From NCBI GenBank assembly GCA_021823435.1, contig JAKANZ010000001.1, forward strand, positions 1-40,330: a stretch of DNA of 40,330 nucleotides, written 5' to 3'. The number at the start of each line of letters is the position of its first letter. The first letter of the stretch is position 1. Positions 21,812-30,712 of the stretch are shown in pieces. This DNA comes from Microcaldota archaeon (GTDB lineage: Archaea > Micrarchaeota > Micrarchaeia > Micrarchaeales > CABMGC01). Under the pieces are notes generated by a model, which ran no database searches, was not told the DNA's origin, and was given only the letters and a program-made list of their open reading frames with translations. A program made the translations under genes and the position numbers.

Positions 21812-22420
21812 ATGGCAAAGTTCCTCAAGGCTGACGCAGACGCTGTGGCAGAGTGTGCCAGAGTCCTTGCCAGTGGAGGGATCATAGCGTACCCAACAGA
21901 AACCGTTTACGGTCTCGGTGTTGACTCTACAAACAGGGCCGCGCTGAAGAAGCTTTTCACTGCAAAGAAGAGGGATGAAAGCAAACCCGCATCCATAGCA
22001 GTCGCAAATGTGGAAAGGGCAAAGGACATAGCAATATTCAACAGAGTGGCAGAAACTCTTGCGCTAAAGTTCCTTCCCGGACCGCTGACTCTGGTAGTTA
22101 GGGCAATCACGCCAATCCCGCTACTCTCGCTGAACGGCAAGGTCGGAATAAGAATACCCAGCAATGACTTCTCTCAAAGGCTCCTGCGGCAGTTTCCAAA
22201 TCCAATAACGGCGACCTCGGCAAACATATCTGGATTCGGCAGCATCGCGCATGCCGTGGATCTGGACGAGAAGCTGCTTGGCTCTGTTGGCCTGGTTGTA
22301 GACTCAGACGAATCCGAGTACGCACAGGGGTCGACTGTGGTGGAGGTCACGGACTCAGGCTACAAGATACTGAGAGAAGGCGCGATAGGTAAGGACAAAC
22401 TTGCCAGCGCATTTGAATAA
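21812..22420 (+). CDS. threonylcarbamoyl-AMP synthase, Sua5/YrdC/TsaC family
   Basis: 202 aa, a single YrdC domain. Motifs: GGIIAYPTETVYGLG (about residues 23-37), KKRDESKP, FLPGPLTLVV, GIRIPSND, and TATSANISG. These bind ATP, threonine and bicarbonate to make threonylcarbamoyl-AMP, the substrate KEOPS transfers to A37 of ANN-decoding tRNAs. The C-terminal Sua5 domain is missing, as in bacterial TsaC and some archaeal forms. The gene follows the SRP RNA by 11 nt and may be read from its promoter. It complements the Cgi121-like gene at 17225. Confidence 0.93.
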   Translation: MAKFLKADADAVAECARVLASGGIIAYPTETVYGLGVDSTNRAALKKLFTAKKRDESKPASIAVANVERAKDIAIFNRVAETLALKFLPGPLTLVVRAITPIPLLSLNGKVGIRIPSNDFSQRLLRQFPNPITATSANISGFGSIAHAVDLDEKLLGSVGLVVDSDESEYAQGSTVVEVTDSGYKILREGAIGKDKLASAFE

Positions 22421-22445
22421 GCCGCTCTTAATTGCCGCGGCAGCC

Positions 22446-22679
22446 TCATGCCCTCTTTTGCGTCGGGTCCTGCAATCTCTCAACTTCGCCTAGAAGGAAT
22501 CCGATGTTTGACCTTGCAGTGCTCTGAAATGCTCTGACCTGATCTATCTCCTCAATGTAATACGCATAGGGGTCATTGATGTGCTTGTCTCGCTCTGACA
22601 TCAGTTTCCTGATCTCTGCTACTCTCTCAGTTCTTTGTTTTTCAGTAAGGCTCACGGTTTTTTGTTTCCCATCCGCCAT
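22446..22679 (-). CDS. small helical protein, 77 aa, unknown
   Basis: Highly charged and helical (TEKQRTERVAEIRKLMSERDKH, then EEIDQVRAFQSTARSNIGFLLGEVERLQ), probably a coiled-coil dimer or helical hairpin. Family unknown. Starts at ATG 22679, with GTTTATATAG centred about 26 bp before the predicted transcription start near 22688, leaving a nine-base leader with GTGGG. The stop converges with the Sua5 stop 25 bp away. Confidence 0.7.
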   Translation of the reverse strand: MADGKQKTVSLTEKQRTERVAEIRKLMSERDKHINDPYAYYIEEIDQVRAFQSTARSNIGFLLGEVERLQDPTQKRA

Positions 22680-22886
22680 TTTCCCACGTCGCTATTGCGG
22701 AGCTTCTCTATATAAACGCTTGTAAGAAAAACGTTTAGCATATTTTCTTTTGACAAGGAAATCATAGCCGTATCTGTGGGTCCCGGCCGCAAGATCCCGA
22801 TGTGGTGCGCGACACGCACAGATCAATCGGCCAGCGCGCCAGAACAAACGCATAGCTTTTAATTGCTGAATTCCTATTCCCACCGT

Positions 22887-22972
22887 GCTGGGTTCGCCTA
22901 GTGGTAGGGCGGCAGCCTGCTAAGCTGTTTGGCTAGAAATGGCCTTCGCGAGTTCGATTCTCGCACCCAGCG
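22887..22972 (+). tRNA. tRNA-Ser, anticodon GCU
   Basis: Acceptor GCTGGGT pairs with ACCCAGC, discriminator G. Anticodon stem GCAGC/GCTGT with loop CTGCTAA gives anticodon GCT (serine AGC/AGU codons). A long class II variable arm (about 22930-22950) as expected for Ser, and T-arm GCGAG-TTCGATT-CTCGC. No intron. A TTTTAATT element about 28 bp upstream can serve as promoter. CCA is not encoded. Confidence 0.95.
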
Positions 22973-23061
22973 TCTTCTGTTCAAAGCGTAATTCTTTCTT
23001 ACAAAACCTTACGCTGCTACAGCATTTATTAAATCCAACGTAGCAAATAGTCAGGTATAAG

Positions 23062-24405
23062 ATGAACAAACTGGCTCCTGTTGTGGTTCTGATTGCGATT
23101 CTGATAGTTGCGATATTCCTGCTTCTACCATCCTCAAGCGCCACTAAGAGCAACCTCGTAGCGCTGCAGCTGACGGATCCTGCGCAGGTGCCAGCCGGCA
23201 CTTCTGCTCTTATCATAAACTACTCGTCTCTCGAGGCGCACCTCAGCAACGCCGGGAACGAATCAGGCTGGGTCTCGGCGAGCGGATCAGGAAGCATAAA
23301 TCTTCTTGCGGTTCTTAACCTGAGCCAGACGATGGGCACTATTACTGTGCCAGCGAACGCAAGCATAGGGATGGTAAGGTTCAACGTCACCTCGGCCACC
23401 ATAACTGTGAACGGCACCACTCACAACGTAACGGTCCCGAGCGGGGCTGTGACCGCACACATAAACGGCAGAACCGCGCTCAACGGCAACGCGAGCGTTC
23501 TCGTAGACCTTTCGCCTGTGGTAGCAAGCATAATTACTAACACGTCCACAGTCTTCGTGCTCGTGCCCTCAGTAAGGGCTGTTGTTGTGGGCAACGGAAG
23601 TAGCAAGGCGGCACTCCACGTAGGCGCAAGGGCATCGCTTACAAAAAACGAGGCCGCAGATCTGGAAGAAACAAGGCCCAACATTTCAATAACATCCGCG
23701 TCACTCTCTGTCGCTTCCGGCAACGTAACTCACTTCTCAATAACACTGAAGGACAACTCAAACACGAGCGTGGCGGTGAAGCAAGTAGGCTTCAAGGGCA
23801 ACCTTAGCGTACGATACAACTCTAGCGCGCTTGTGGCAAGAGCCTATGCCTTTACCACAAACATGACCAGGCACATAAGCAATAGCACGTTCTGCGCTGT
23901 AGCGAACACAAGCCAGAACGGCAGCGATCGCACGAACCTCTCATCGGAACAGAGGGACAGGATAGAAACCCTGCTTAGAAACAGTTCCTTCGGGAGCCAG
24001 ATACCCGACTTCGAGGTCAGCGTGGGCGCAGGCGAAACGGTGCAGGTAAACAGTAGCGTCTGCACTTCAGCAGGCTTGGCAAACTTCACATCTCGTCTGC
24101 AGCAGTTCGTGCTGAACCGCAGCACCGAGATACAGGCAGAGCAGAGCGACAGGAAGCTCGTGATCTTCTCTGTGCAGAGCAACGGCGCCCTTTCTGTGCC
24201 TCTTGGCACCGAAGACTTTGAGAACGCGAGCCAGAGCTACACGCTGCAGTCAGGACAATCGGCAACGCTGAGCTTCAACGGCACCATCTCGTTCGGCCAT
24301 GGCATGTTCGCGATAAGTCCGAAGCTCGGGTCGCAGTATCAGGTTGGCGCGCAGGTGGAAGGCGTGGGGATAGTCTTCACTAACGTGACGTCCGCGTCAA
24401 GTTAG
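23062..24405 (+). CDS. secreted DUF4382-type protein, heavily N-glycosylatable
   Basis: 447 aa. N-terminal signal or anchor helix (APVVVLIAILIVAIFLLL, residues 5-22). Residues 30-180 follow the DUF4382 layout: VALQLTDPAQVPAGTSALIINYSSLEAH, GWVSASGSGSINLLAVLNLS, VPANASIGMVRFNVTSATITVNG. The rest is Thr/Ser/Asn-rich beta-sandwich-like sequence with well over a dozen N-x-S/T sequons and one likely disulfide pair (Cys in STFCAVAN and SSVCTSAG). Likely a cell-surface or lipoprotein-like structural protein. The stop overlaps the converging zinc-protein stop by three bases. Confidence 0.75.
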   Translation: MNKLAPVVVLIAILIVAIFLLLPSSSATKSNLVALQLTDPAQVPAGTSALIINYSSLEAHLSNAGNESGWVSASGSGSINLLAVLNLSQTMGTITVPANASIGMVRFNVTSATITVNGTTHNVTVPSGAVTAHINGRTALNGNASVLVDLSPVVASIITNTSTVFVLVPSVRAVVVGNGSSKAALHVGARASLTKNEAADLEETRPNISITSASLSVASGNVTHFSITLKDNSNTSVAVKQVGFKGNLSVRYNSSALVARAYAFTTNMTRHISNSTFCAVANTSQNGSDRTNLSSEQRDRIETLLRNSSFGSQIPDFEVSVGAGETVQVNSSVCTSAGLANFTSRLQQFVLNRSTEIQAEQSDRKLVIFSVQSNGALSVPLGTEDFENASQSYTLQSGQSATLSFNGTISFGHGMFAISPKLGSQYQVGAQVEGVGIVFTNVTSASS

Positions 24406-24893
24406 CCCTTCCACGCAGCAACCTTTGGAATCAGGAAGTCGTAGCCGTCGCGTTTTCCTTTCTCTCTTTTGATCGCGTCAGCATGTCTTTCGCAGAGGTA
24501 GATGCTCTTCCCGTTCCTAAGCGTGATTAGCATGTTTGCCAGCACATAGCTCATCTCCTCGTGCACGCAGAAATCACAGCACGTGTATGCCAATCGCACT
24601 TCCTGGGGGTTTGTCACACCCGTTATATCCTTGTTTATCTGCGGAATCGCCCCCTGAACCACATATGCATTGCCGCACTCCTTGCACTCTGCTATGCCGT
24701 ACCATTCGAAAGGCATGCGGCCCTGCCATTCCAGCACGAACTCCTTGCCGCCCAGTGCAGCCGTTATCCTCAGATCCGGCTTGTGCGCGTAGTAGGCATT
24801 CTGCTCTGTGTCATTCAGGCAGAAAGGGCAGCGCCTTATCACAAGCATTGTGCGCTGTAACCGCATCACCTTCCTCTGCGAAACAACGGCCAT
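24402..24893 (-). CDS. zinc-binding protein with several Cys pairs, unknown function
   Basis: About 163 aa from ATG 24893. Cysteine groups in order: C-P-F-C, C-K-E-C, C-C-D-F-C with following H, and C-E-R-H near the C-terminus. They look like two zinc-ribbon-type sites; the final C-x-x-H is reminiscent of HNH or ClpX-type zinc fingers. A TATA box (24921-24928) predicts transcription start near 24899, so the ATG at 24893 is preferred; a longer frame to 25016 would overlap the divergent gene. It ends DYFLIP-like (GYDFLIPKVAAWKG). RNA or DNA binding is plausible but unproven. Confidence 0.65.
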   Translation of the reverse strand: MAVVSQRKVMRLQRTMLVIRRCPFCLNDTEQNAYYAHKPDLRITAALGGKEFVLEWQGRMPFEWYGIAECKECGNAYVVQGAIPQINKDITGVTNPQEVRLAYTCCDFCVHEEMSYVLANMLITLRNGKSIYLCERHADAIKREKGKRDGYDFLIPKVAAWKG

Positions 24894-25001
24894 GGCAACA
24901 TTCCCCATATCTCTGTCAAGCTTATATAGCCAGAGCCCTCGCGTTACAAAACCTGAGAAATCATTATAAACCACGGCGTCAAAGACGGATTGGTTGCTGG
25001 C

Positions 25002-25730
25002 ATGGTGTTCGGTCACAAGAGCGCAGATGTCCGCTCAAGGCTCCAGGAAAAGTTTGGCACGGAAATAGCAGAAGCACTACTGAAAGAAGACACCGTGCCC
25101 AGATCGAAACTTCTGCCTAAGGAGATCTCTGACAAAATCCTGAATGACTTCCTTCTCGCCGGACCTGGGGAGGAGCTGGTAAAGAAGATCAAGAAGAACG
25201 CGCCGGTCTCAACCGAGACGCTTTCAAGCATAGTGCTCTACATGGAGAGGCTAATGGAATACTCTTTCGTGTCGCAGACAGCACTCTTCGGCATGGAGGC
25301 TGGGATACTGGTGCACGCTCTCGAAAAAGATCCAGGGCTGACAAGCGACGCGCTCTCAGTACTAACAAAATTCTGCGATCAGGCCTTTCCGCTGATGGCG
25401 CTTCCCGAAATAGATATTTTATCGTTGTTCACCGGAGGCAATCTGAAGAGCAAAGTACTTTCCGGCTATCTCCACCTCACAGACGCCATATACTTCAGCT
25501 ACAGCAAGGTCGGGAACGGCGGCACGATGGCATTTGTCAGCAGGATAGGAAAGATACTCGACGAGGCGCCCACCTTCTCACAGGTGAATGGCAACGTTTC
25601 CTCGGCAAAAGTGGACTTGAATGGCGTGATCCAGATGATCGGCGAGATTCACAAGGAGAGCAACAACGTATGCCCAGAAGCCGAGAGGCCAAACATCCAT
25701 GAGAAGAAGCGGGGTCTGCTGCGCGACTAG
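25002..25730 (+). CDS. hypothetical helical protein, upstream of MoxR-VWA pair
   Basis: 242 aa from ATG 25002 (a TTG at 24990 is possible; a TATTATAAA-type box near 24967 puts transcription start at about 24993). Almost all alpha-helical with amphipathic helices (SADVRSRLQEKFGTEIAEALL, LSSIVLYMERLMEYSF, DALSVLTKFCDQAFPLM). A long middle segment (LLSLFTGGNLKSKVLSGYLHLTDAIYFSYSKV) is moderately hydrophobic but not a clear membrane helix. Family unknown. It precedes the MoxR gene by 129 bp with a separate promoter there, so linkage is suggestive only. Confidence 0.65.
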   Translation: MVFGHKSADVRSRLQEKFGTEIAEALLKEDTVPRSKLLPKEISDKILNDFLLAGPGEELVKKIKKNAPVSTETLSSIVLYMERLMEYSFVSQTALFGMEAGILVHALEKDPGLTSDALSVLTKFCDQAFPLMALPEIDILSLFTGGNLKSKVLSGYLHLTDAIYFSYSKVGNGGTMAFVSRIGKILDEAPTFSQVNGNVSSAKVDLNGVIQMIGEIHKESNNVCPEAERPNIHEKKRGLLRD

Positions 25731-25859
25731 ACAGCCCCCGCACCGTTTCCTCTAGGTGCCAGCCCCGATAGTTCAAAATAACAATTTATACTGTTAAAAG
25801 TGCGAATTTTACCTATGCTTAAATACAGGAAACCGCACATGCACTAACCAAGTGATACG

Positions 25860-27167
25860 ATGAGTGGAATTACTGGGGCAAGGAATGTTATGGCGAGCGT
25901 GCAGCAGGAGGCCGTTGACCAGAACGTGTTCGACAAGCTTCTTCGCATGCTTTCGAGACCTTTCGGCAACTCTACAGAAGAGAAGCAGAAGAAGCTTCAG
26001 ACTCTCTATTCGCAGGTAAGCGGCGAGTTCGCTGGTCTGGAGTCTCCAGTGTCTGCGATTCTCGCCTCTATGATAGCGTTCAAGCCCGCAATAGAGATTG
26101 GGCTGTGGGGGGAGGGCAAAACTAGGATAATAGATGAATTGGCGTGGGGGATAGACGGCGCAAGCTACTTCTACTACCCTGCCACCCCAGAAACCGACAA
26201 GGACTCGGTTCTCGGCCCGATAAACATAGAGGACTACAAGAAGGGCCATTTGACCAGGATACACAGCGCAATATACAACTCTGACATAGTGTTCATAGAC
26301 GAACTCATGAGAGGCGGAAGGAACATAAGGGACCTGATGCTCGACGTCCTGTCGAAGCACGAGGTCGTGGAGGGCGACTCAGTGGAGCACCTCAAGTACC
26401 GAGCGTTCTTCACCGCAACCAACACAACTCCCACCGCAGAGGAGGACATGGCATTGTACAGCCGATTCCCGGTGAGGGTGTTCTTCAATGAAGTCCAGAA
26501 GGAGCTGCTTCCGTCAGCAATAAGCAAGGGGCTGAACGGAGAGGTAGAGCTGCTCGAAAAGGAGCTCGAGGGGCTCAAGGCAAAGGCGATGGCCCAGGTT
26601 ACAAGGAAGAAGCCGCTTTCGGTAAATGACCTCGGCAACATACAGCTCGAGGTAAACGACAAGACACTGAGGTTCGCAAACAATCCCGCATTCACATCGA
26701 CCATAGCCAACCTTGTTGTAGCGCTGAGAGAGAAAGGCATACACCCCTCAACCAGGACGGACATAAGCCTGGCGAGGCTGGCCGTTGCGTTCTCATACCT
26801 GAGAGGTAACAAGGATGTCGATAGGGAGGACCTCGCGCTCTCGCTCTACTACTGCGGGCCCAACACACAGGACGACCTGGCAAAGATAGAGCGCATCATA
26901 GTAGAGCAGAAGCTGAGCTTAACCCAGGAGAAGATAGAGAAGGTCGAGGAGGAGTTCCAGAAGCTGAAGGAAATGGAAGAGATAGCAAAGACGACGCCCA
27001 GCGAAATAACCTTCAAGGCGCTGAGGAGAGAGATAGCCAACGCCGACACGCTTCTGGGAACAATGAAGAACGATCCAAAGATGCCCGAGTTCACGAGCTA
27101 CCTATCTGACCTCGTGGTGGAGGCAAAGGCTGCGGTCAAGAAGCGCGATGAGGAAGACCTGAATTGA
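25860..27167 (+). CDS. MoxR-type AAA+ ATPase (RavA-like)
   Basis: 435 aa. An AAA+ core with a variant Walker A GLWGEGKT (81-88), Walker B DIVFIDEL (142-149), and sensor 1 region FFTATNTTP (about 181-189). DMALYSRFPVRVFF contains the Arg-finger-like S-R-F. The MoxR lid follows (SLARLAVAFSYLRGNKDVDREDL), then a C-terminal coiled coil (EKVEEEFQKLKEMEEIAK). MoxR ATPases act with VWA proteins as chaperone-like remodellers of metal or protein complexes. The VWA partner follows 21 bp downstream. A TTAAATA box near 25822 and GTGAT before the ATG support the start. The glycine-poor P-loop is unusual. Confidence 0.88.
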   Translation: MSGITGARNVMASVQQEAVDQNVFDKLLRMLSRPFGNSTEEKQKKLQTLYSQVSGEFAGLESPVSAILASMIAFKPAIEIGLWGEGKTRIIDELAWGIDGASYFYYPATPETDKDSVLGPINIEDYKKGHLTRIHSAIYNSDIVFIDELMRGGRNIRDLMLDVLSKHEVVEGDSVEHLKYRAFFTATNTTPTAEEDMALYSRFPVRVFFNEVQKELLPSAISKGLNGEVELLEKELEGLKAKAMAQVTRKKPLSVNDLGNIQLEVNDKTLRFANNPAFTSTIANLVVALREKGIHPSTRTDISLARLAVAFSYLRGNKDVDREDLALSLYYCGPNTQDDLAKIERIIVEQKLSLTQEKIEKVEEEFQKLKEMEEIAKTTPSEITFKALRREIANADTLLGTMKNDPKMPEFTSYLSDLVVEAKAAVKKRDEEDLN

Positions 27168-27188
27168 CCTCGTTAGGGGGTGGTTCGC

Positions 27189-28637
27189 GTGCCTGAGAAA
27201 AAGGAAAACAAGAAGCGCAACATACAGAGCAACCTCCTGGTCTACAGCCAGAAGAGAGCCGAGGCGAAGCTAGAGCAGGCAGTGGAAAAGCTTAGCGACC
27301 CGGCCCAGGTGCCCGGCGGCGATCCCCAGCTCTTTTCCATGCCAGAGGCAAAGACAGTATTCTCAGACGCATACCAGCTCCAGTACTCGCTCAGACCTAT
27401 GGTGGTACAGAAGAACGAGGATCCGGCGATGGAGTATGTGCGCGGCCTGATGGAGCAGTACGCGCAGAGCGAAGAGTACAAAAGCTCCAGGGAGCAGACG
27501 CTTCTGCACGACAACGAATCGACGCAGGTGGCGGCAAAGAAGACAGAGTTCTTCCTGAAAGAGTTGCAGAAGAAACGCGATGAGCTCGAGGAAAAGAAGA
27601 GGGAGGAGGCAGAGAACGAGAGGCAGATAGAAGAGCAGATAGAAGAACAAGCCGAGCCGAACGACGTAAATGGGAAAGTTAGGAACGGGATCTCAAAACT
27701 TAGAGACATAATGAACCAGGACGTTTCAGACACCTTGGCCAACATGGCATCTGCGATAGGAAAAGGAGGGAAAAACGCGGCGCATGCTCTCGGAATGGGC
27801 TACTCTCACGAGGAAACCGAGATGTCTCGCGAGATAATAGATTTGGCCGCGCAGATACTTTCGGCTCACGACGTGGAGAAGATACTCACCTCACAGAAGA
27901 AGTCACAGAAGGTAACCGAGGAGTCATTCGTAAAGGTAAACGAGAGCAAGCACGGCGAAGTCGGCCCTGGCTATCGCTTCACGCACAACATCCAGGACGT
28001 TCTCCCAAAGGAGCTTGCGATGCCCGACGCGATATTCGAGCGCAAGCTGATAATGGGCGAGCTGGAATCCAGGACAAGGTATGGGATAACCGTAGAGGGG
28101 AAAAAGGGAATAACGATAAACACGACGGTCGATGACGCGCCCGGAGCCTACTACGTGCTCCTGGACATATCTGGAAGTATGTATGGCGAGAAAACCGTGT
28201 GGGCAAGGAGCGTCGCGCTCGCAATTCTCATACTCGCAAGGAGGGAGCACAGGCCCTACTACCTCAGATTCTTCGACGACAAAACCTATGCTAGGCAGTC
28301 CGAGCCGGACAAGGTGATGAACGCGTTGATCACCCAGGGCGAAGGGGGAGGGACGAACATTAACAAGGCTCTTGCAACCTCGCTTAGGGACCTAAGAAAT
28401 GACGACATATGGAGGTCCACGAACTCAATTGTGCTGATAACCGACGGCTACGACTACGTGGACAACTGGAAGAAGGCGTTTAAGAGCAGCAAAGCCAAGC
28501 TGATAAGCATAATGATAGACGGCTACAACGACAGCCTTAAGGCTACTTCCAAACAGTTCTTCAACGCCACGCCTTCGGTAGAGGGCGCGCTGCACCTCAT
28601 AGATGCGCTCGAAAAGCAGGAAGAGAGCACGAACTGA
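27189..28637 (+). CDS. von Willebrand factor A domain protein, partner of MoxR ATPase
   Basis: 482 aa from GTG 27189; the AGGGGGTG Shine-Dalgarno at 27175-27182 fits this GTG rather than the one at 27180 that overlaps it. The N-terminal ~270 residues are helical, with a Glu/Lys/Arg coiled coil (about 120-155). The VWA domain starts at about residue 318: YYVLLDISGSMYG carries the MIDAS D-x-S-x-S (326-330); GEGGGTNINKAL gives the MIDAS Thr; VLITDGYDY the later Asp. Architecture matches ViaA/CoxE-type VWA proteins encoded beside MoxR ATPases. Cytosolic; no signal peptide. Confidence 0.9.
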   Translation: MPEKKENKKRNIQSNLLVYSQKRAEAKLEQAVEKLSDPAQVPGGDPQLFSMPEAKTVFSDAYQLQYSLRPMVVQKNEDPAMEYVRGLMEQYAQSEEYKSSREQTLLHDNESTQVAAKKTEFFLKELQKKRDELEEKKREEAENERQIEEQIEEQAEPNDVNGKVRNGISKLRDIMNQDVSDTLANMASAIGKGGKNAAHALGMGYSHEETEMSREIIDLAAQILSAHDVEKILTSQKKSQKVTEESFVKVNESKHGEVGPGYRFTHNIQDVLPKELAMPDAIFERKLIMGELESRTRYGITVEGKKGITINTTVDDAPGAYYVLLDISGSMYGEKTVWARSVALAILILARREHRPYYLRFFDDKTYARQSEPDKVMNALITQGEGGGTNINKALATSLRDLRNDDIWRSTNSIVLITDGYDYVDNWKKAFKSSKAKLISIMIDGYNDSLKATSKQFFNATPSVEGALHLIDALEKQEESTN

Positions 28638-28696
28638 TTGCGCATATGGCTTGCGCTAGCCAGCCATACCTTTCTTAGCAAAAAGAAAAGTTAAGC

Positions 28697-28984
28697 CTAA
28701 GCTGCTGGTGCTGCCGCGTCAGTCGGTTCGCCGATTGCGAATCTGGTTCTGACGTCAGTTACCTTGACTGTCAGCTTGTCTCCAGGCTTCGCTCCCTTCA
28801 CAAAGATCACAAAGCCGTCCTTCTTCGCTATTCCGTCTCCTCTTGAGGCAGACCCTTCTATGGTCACCTCCAGTACATCTCCGACCTTGACAGGCTTGGG
28901 CAGGAAATAGTTGGGGTTCATTCCTCTCCTTTCTCCTCTCTCGCCTCTGCCGTGTCCTCCTTCTTCGTCTTCTCCGTATGCCAT
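28697..28984 (-). CDS. TRAM-domain RNA-binding protein
   Basis: 95 aa. A Gly/Arg/Glu-rich N-terminal tail (GGHGRGERGERRG) and one TRAM domain: KVGDVLEVTIEGSASRGDGIAKKDGFVIFVKGAKPGDKLTVKV. Stand-alone TRAM proteins in archaea are abundant RNA chaperones, some cold-induced. The tail, RG-rich, is not usual and recalls RGG RNA-binding regions. Upstream, TTTATATAG near 29058 predicts a leader of about 48 nt ending in AAGAGG, so it is one of few genes here with a long 5' UTR. The C-terminus is an Ala/Pro-rich tail. Confidence 0.9.
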   Translation of the reverse strand: MAYGEDEEGGHGRGERGERRGMNPNYFLPKPVKVGDVLEVTIEGSASRGDGIAKKDGFVIFVKGAKPGDKLTVKVTDVRTRFAIGEPTDAAAPAA

Positions 28985-29094
28985 TTTATTTTCCTCTTAT
29001 ATCTGCAGAATTAGCTGTAAGCTGTCTGCAAGTAGTTGTTATTTGCATTGTTGCCTATATAAACCTATGTTTACGTCGGAAGAGCGAATCCGTG

Positions 29095-29730
29095 TCAAGC
29101 AGATTCCATCTCGCGAAGAAGCGCACCAAGGTGTGGGAACACACGGATTGGCTTCTCTGCGCGCAGCTCGTCTGCAGAAGCTATACCGTCTGCCACTCCC
29201 ACAGATGCGATTCCAGCCAGGCGCGCCGTGAGCATGTCGCCCGCCATATCTCCTATGTAAATACTTCTCTTCCTGCGTGCGCGGAATCTACCCATCACCA
29301 CAAGCAGCCCTGTCGGGTCTGGTTTGTAGCGGCCTATCGACTCCGCGGCGAGGGCAAAATCAACATAATCAGCTACGCCCAGAACCCTCATCTCCTTAAG
29401 CAGCCTGTATGCCTTTGAGTCGCTGAAGATCGCCACCTTTTTCTTCCTCTTCTTAAGAAATTCCAGCAGAGGAACCGCATCGCGTTTGAGCCGAGGGCAG
29501 AAAACGAAAGAATATACATCATCGAAAAACGAGTAGATTCTGCTAACCTCTTCTTTTACCTCCACGTTCTTAGCTGAAAAATCGGCTGAGCTCATGTTCC
29601 TCAGTTTCTCTGCGCGCGCCTTCTTGGAGTGCGCCCTCGCCATTCCGAGGAGACCAACAGCGAGAGTAGATGTTGTCAACGTGTGGTCCCAATCAAAGAT
29701 GAAGAGATCGTATTCGGAAAGAAGTCGCAT
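29095..29730 (-). CDS. HAD-superfamily phosphatase/hydrolase
   Basis: 211 aa from ATG 29730. Motif I DLFIFDWDHTL (D-x-D-x-T), a helical cap inserted after it (about residues 20-75), motif II VAIFSDS, a Lys in GRYKPDP, and motif IV YIGDMAGDMLTARLAG. These are the four catalytic motifs of HAD phosphatases related to phosphoglycolate phosphatase. Trp in motif I and Ser-Asp-Ser in motif II are slightly atypical. The frame is open up to 29901, but that part is poor in coding character and the TTTTTATT box near 29758 fits ATG 29730. Substrate unknown. Confidence 0.88.
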   Translation of the reverse strand: MRLLSEYDLFIFDWDHTLTTSTLAVGLLGMARAHSKKARAEKLRNMSSADFSAKNVEVKEEVSRIYSFFDDVYSFVFCPRLKRDAVPLLEFLKKRKKKVAIFSDSKAYRLLKEMRVLGVADYVDFALAAESIGRYKPDPTGLLVVMGRFRARRKRSIYIGDMAGDMLTARLAGIASVGVADGIASADELRAEKPIRVFPHLGALLREMESA

Positions 29731-29836
29731 AGCGTTTATAATCCTGTTTAACGAATAAAAATGCATATGATGACAAAGGTGATCGCTGAGCTTAGGCGAT
29801 GACGAGAGATAGGCGGTCTGATACATAGGCGTTCGT

Positions 29837-30712
29837 GTGCAGGTTGGGGGAAGTGGTGTTCTCAAGAGGCTCGGGAAGAGCTCGATACTAGTGACAGACA
29901 TAGCAAATCAGTTCTGGTGTGAGAGGCAGATGGAGTTCAACTACCTCTACGGGAAGAAGTACACGAAGTTCATGGAACGGGGGAAGCAGATGCACGAGGC
30001 TCTGCAGGACGAGGTCTATGTGCCGCTCACGATAGAACCCGTTACCTACGAGGACCTCATGTACAAGATAGCGTACGAGAACTATCGCTCGCTGCTCTCG
30101 CTTAAAGACAAGGGAATCTGCAGGGAGTTAAGGATCTACGGCTCGATAAACGGCTACAAGCTCTCCGGCCAGATAGACGAGATGAAAATAGTAGAGGGCA
30201 AGGCGAAGGTTATAGAGCGCAAGACGACAGATGCGAACAGGAAGTTGACAGAAGTATATTCGCGACCCCATCTTGTGCAGGTGAAGCTATACAGGAAGAT
30301 GCTTGGAGACATAAAGGCGAAGAGATATACGCACGAGAACTTTACCAAGATATACGGACTGACAAAGAACGGCCTTTCTGATGTATTCAAGCGCGAGCTG
30401 CAGGCGATGGGTGTCAGGGACGAGCTGATCAATCCATACTCCATATCAGAAAAGATGTTCAACGAGATATACGCGCTTCCGGAGCTCAGCGACAGGGTCG
30501 AGGTGGTGTACGTTGACAGGTTCAGCGGAAAGCAGATAAGCAGTACCGAAATAGAGTACAACGAGAACGAGATAATGGACAGCGTGGCCTACGCGATGAA
30601 GTTCTGGAACGGCGAGAGGGAATCCGCTCCAGTAGTCGAGGCTGAGAACTGGAAATGCAGGTTCTGCAAGTTCTTCGGAAATGAGTGCAAGGCGTGGTGG
30701 ACGGGTAAGTGA
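29837..30712 (+). CDS. Cas4/RecB-like PD-(D/E)XK nuclease with Fe-S cysteines
   Basis: 291 aa. Four cysteines in the Cas4/AddB arrangement: Cys28 (FWCERQMEF) and Cys274, Cys277, Cys284 (CRFCKFFGNEC), which ligate a 4Fe-4S cluster in this family. Nuclease core: His53 (KQMHEAL), Asp114 (SGQIDEM) and Glu127-x-Lys129 (VIERKTT). These nucleases degrade single-stranded DNA ends; Exo5/DEM1 relatives are also similar. No CRISPR array or cas1/cas2 lies in the window, so a repair role is more likely. Start is GTG 29837; an in-frame ATA at 29825 exists. The stop abuts the alaS ATG. Confidence 0.85.
   Translation: MQVGGSGVLKRLGKSSILVTDIANQFWCERQMEFNYLYGKKYTKFMERGKQMHEALQDEVYVPLTIEPVTYEDLMYKIAYENYRSLLSLKDKGICRELRIYGSINGYKLSGQIDEMKIVEGKAKVIERKTTDANRKLTEVYSRPHLVQVKLYRKMLGDIKAKRYTHENFTKIYGLTKNGLSDVFKRELQAMGVRDELINPYSISEKMFNEIYALPELSDRVEVVYVDRFSGKQISSTEIEYNENEIMDSVAYAMKFWNGERESAPVVEAENWKCRFCKFFGNECKAWWTGK

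Noticed and set aside
21428-21885. Minus-strand ORFs across 21.4-21.9 kb
   Set aside because: They run through the SRP RNA, which explains the sequence.
22692-22883. 63-codon minus-strand ORF before tRNA-Ser
   Set aside because: It overlaps the TATA box of the 22446 gene and the tRNA promoter region, and its translation has no recognisable order. The 207-bp gap holds only these promoters.
25809-26360. 183-codon minus-strand ORF opposite the MoxR gene
   Set aside because: Antisense shadow; no family resemblance.
29837-30712. CRISPR-Cas locus suggested by the Cas4-like gene
   Set aside because: No repeat-spacer array and no cas1, cas2 or effector gene was found in the window.
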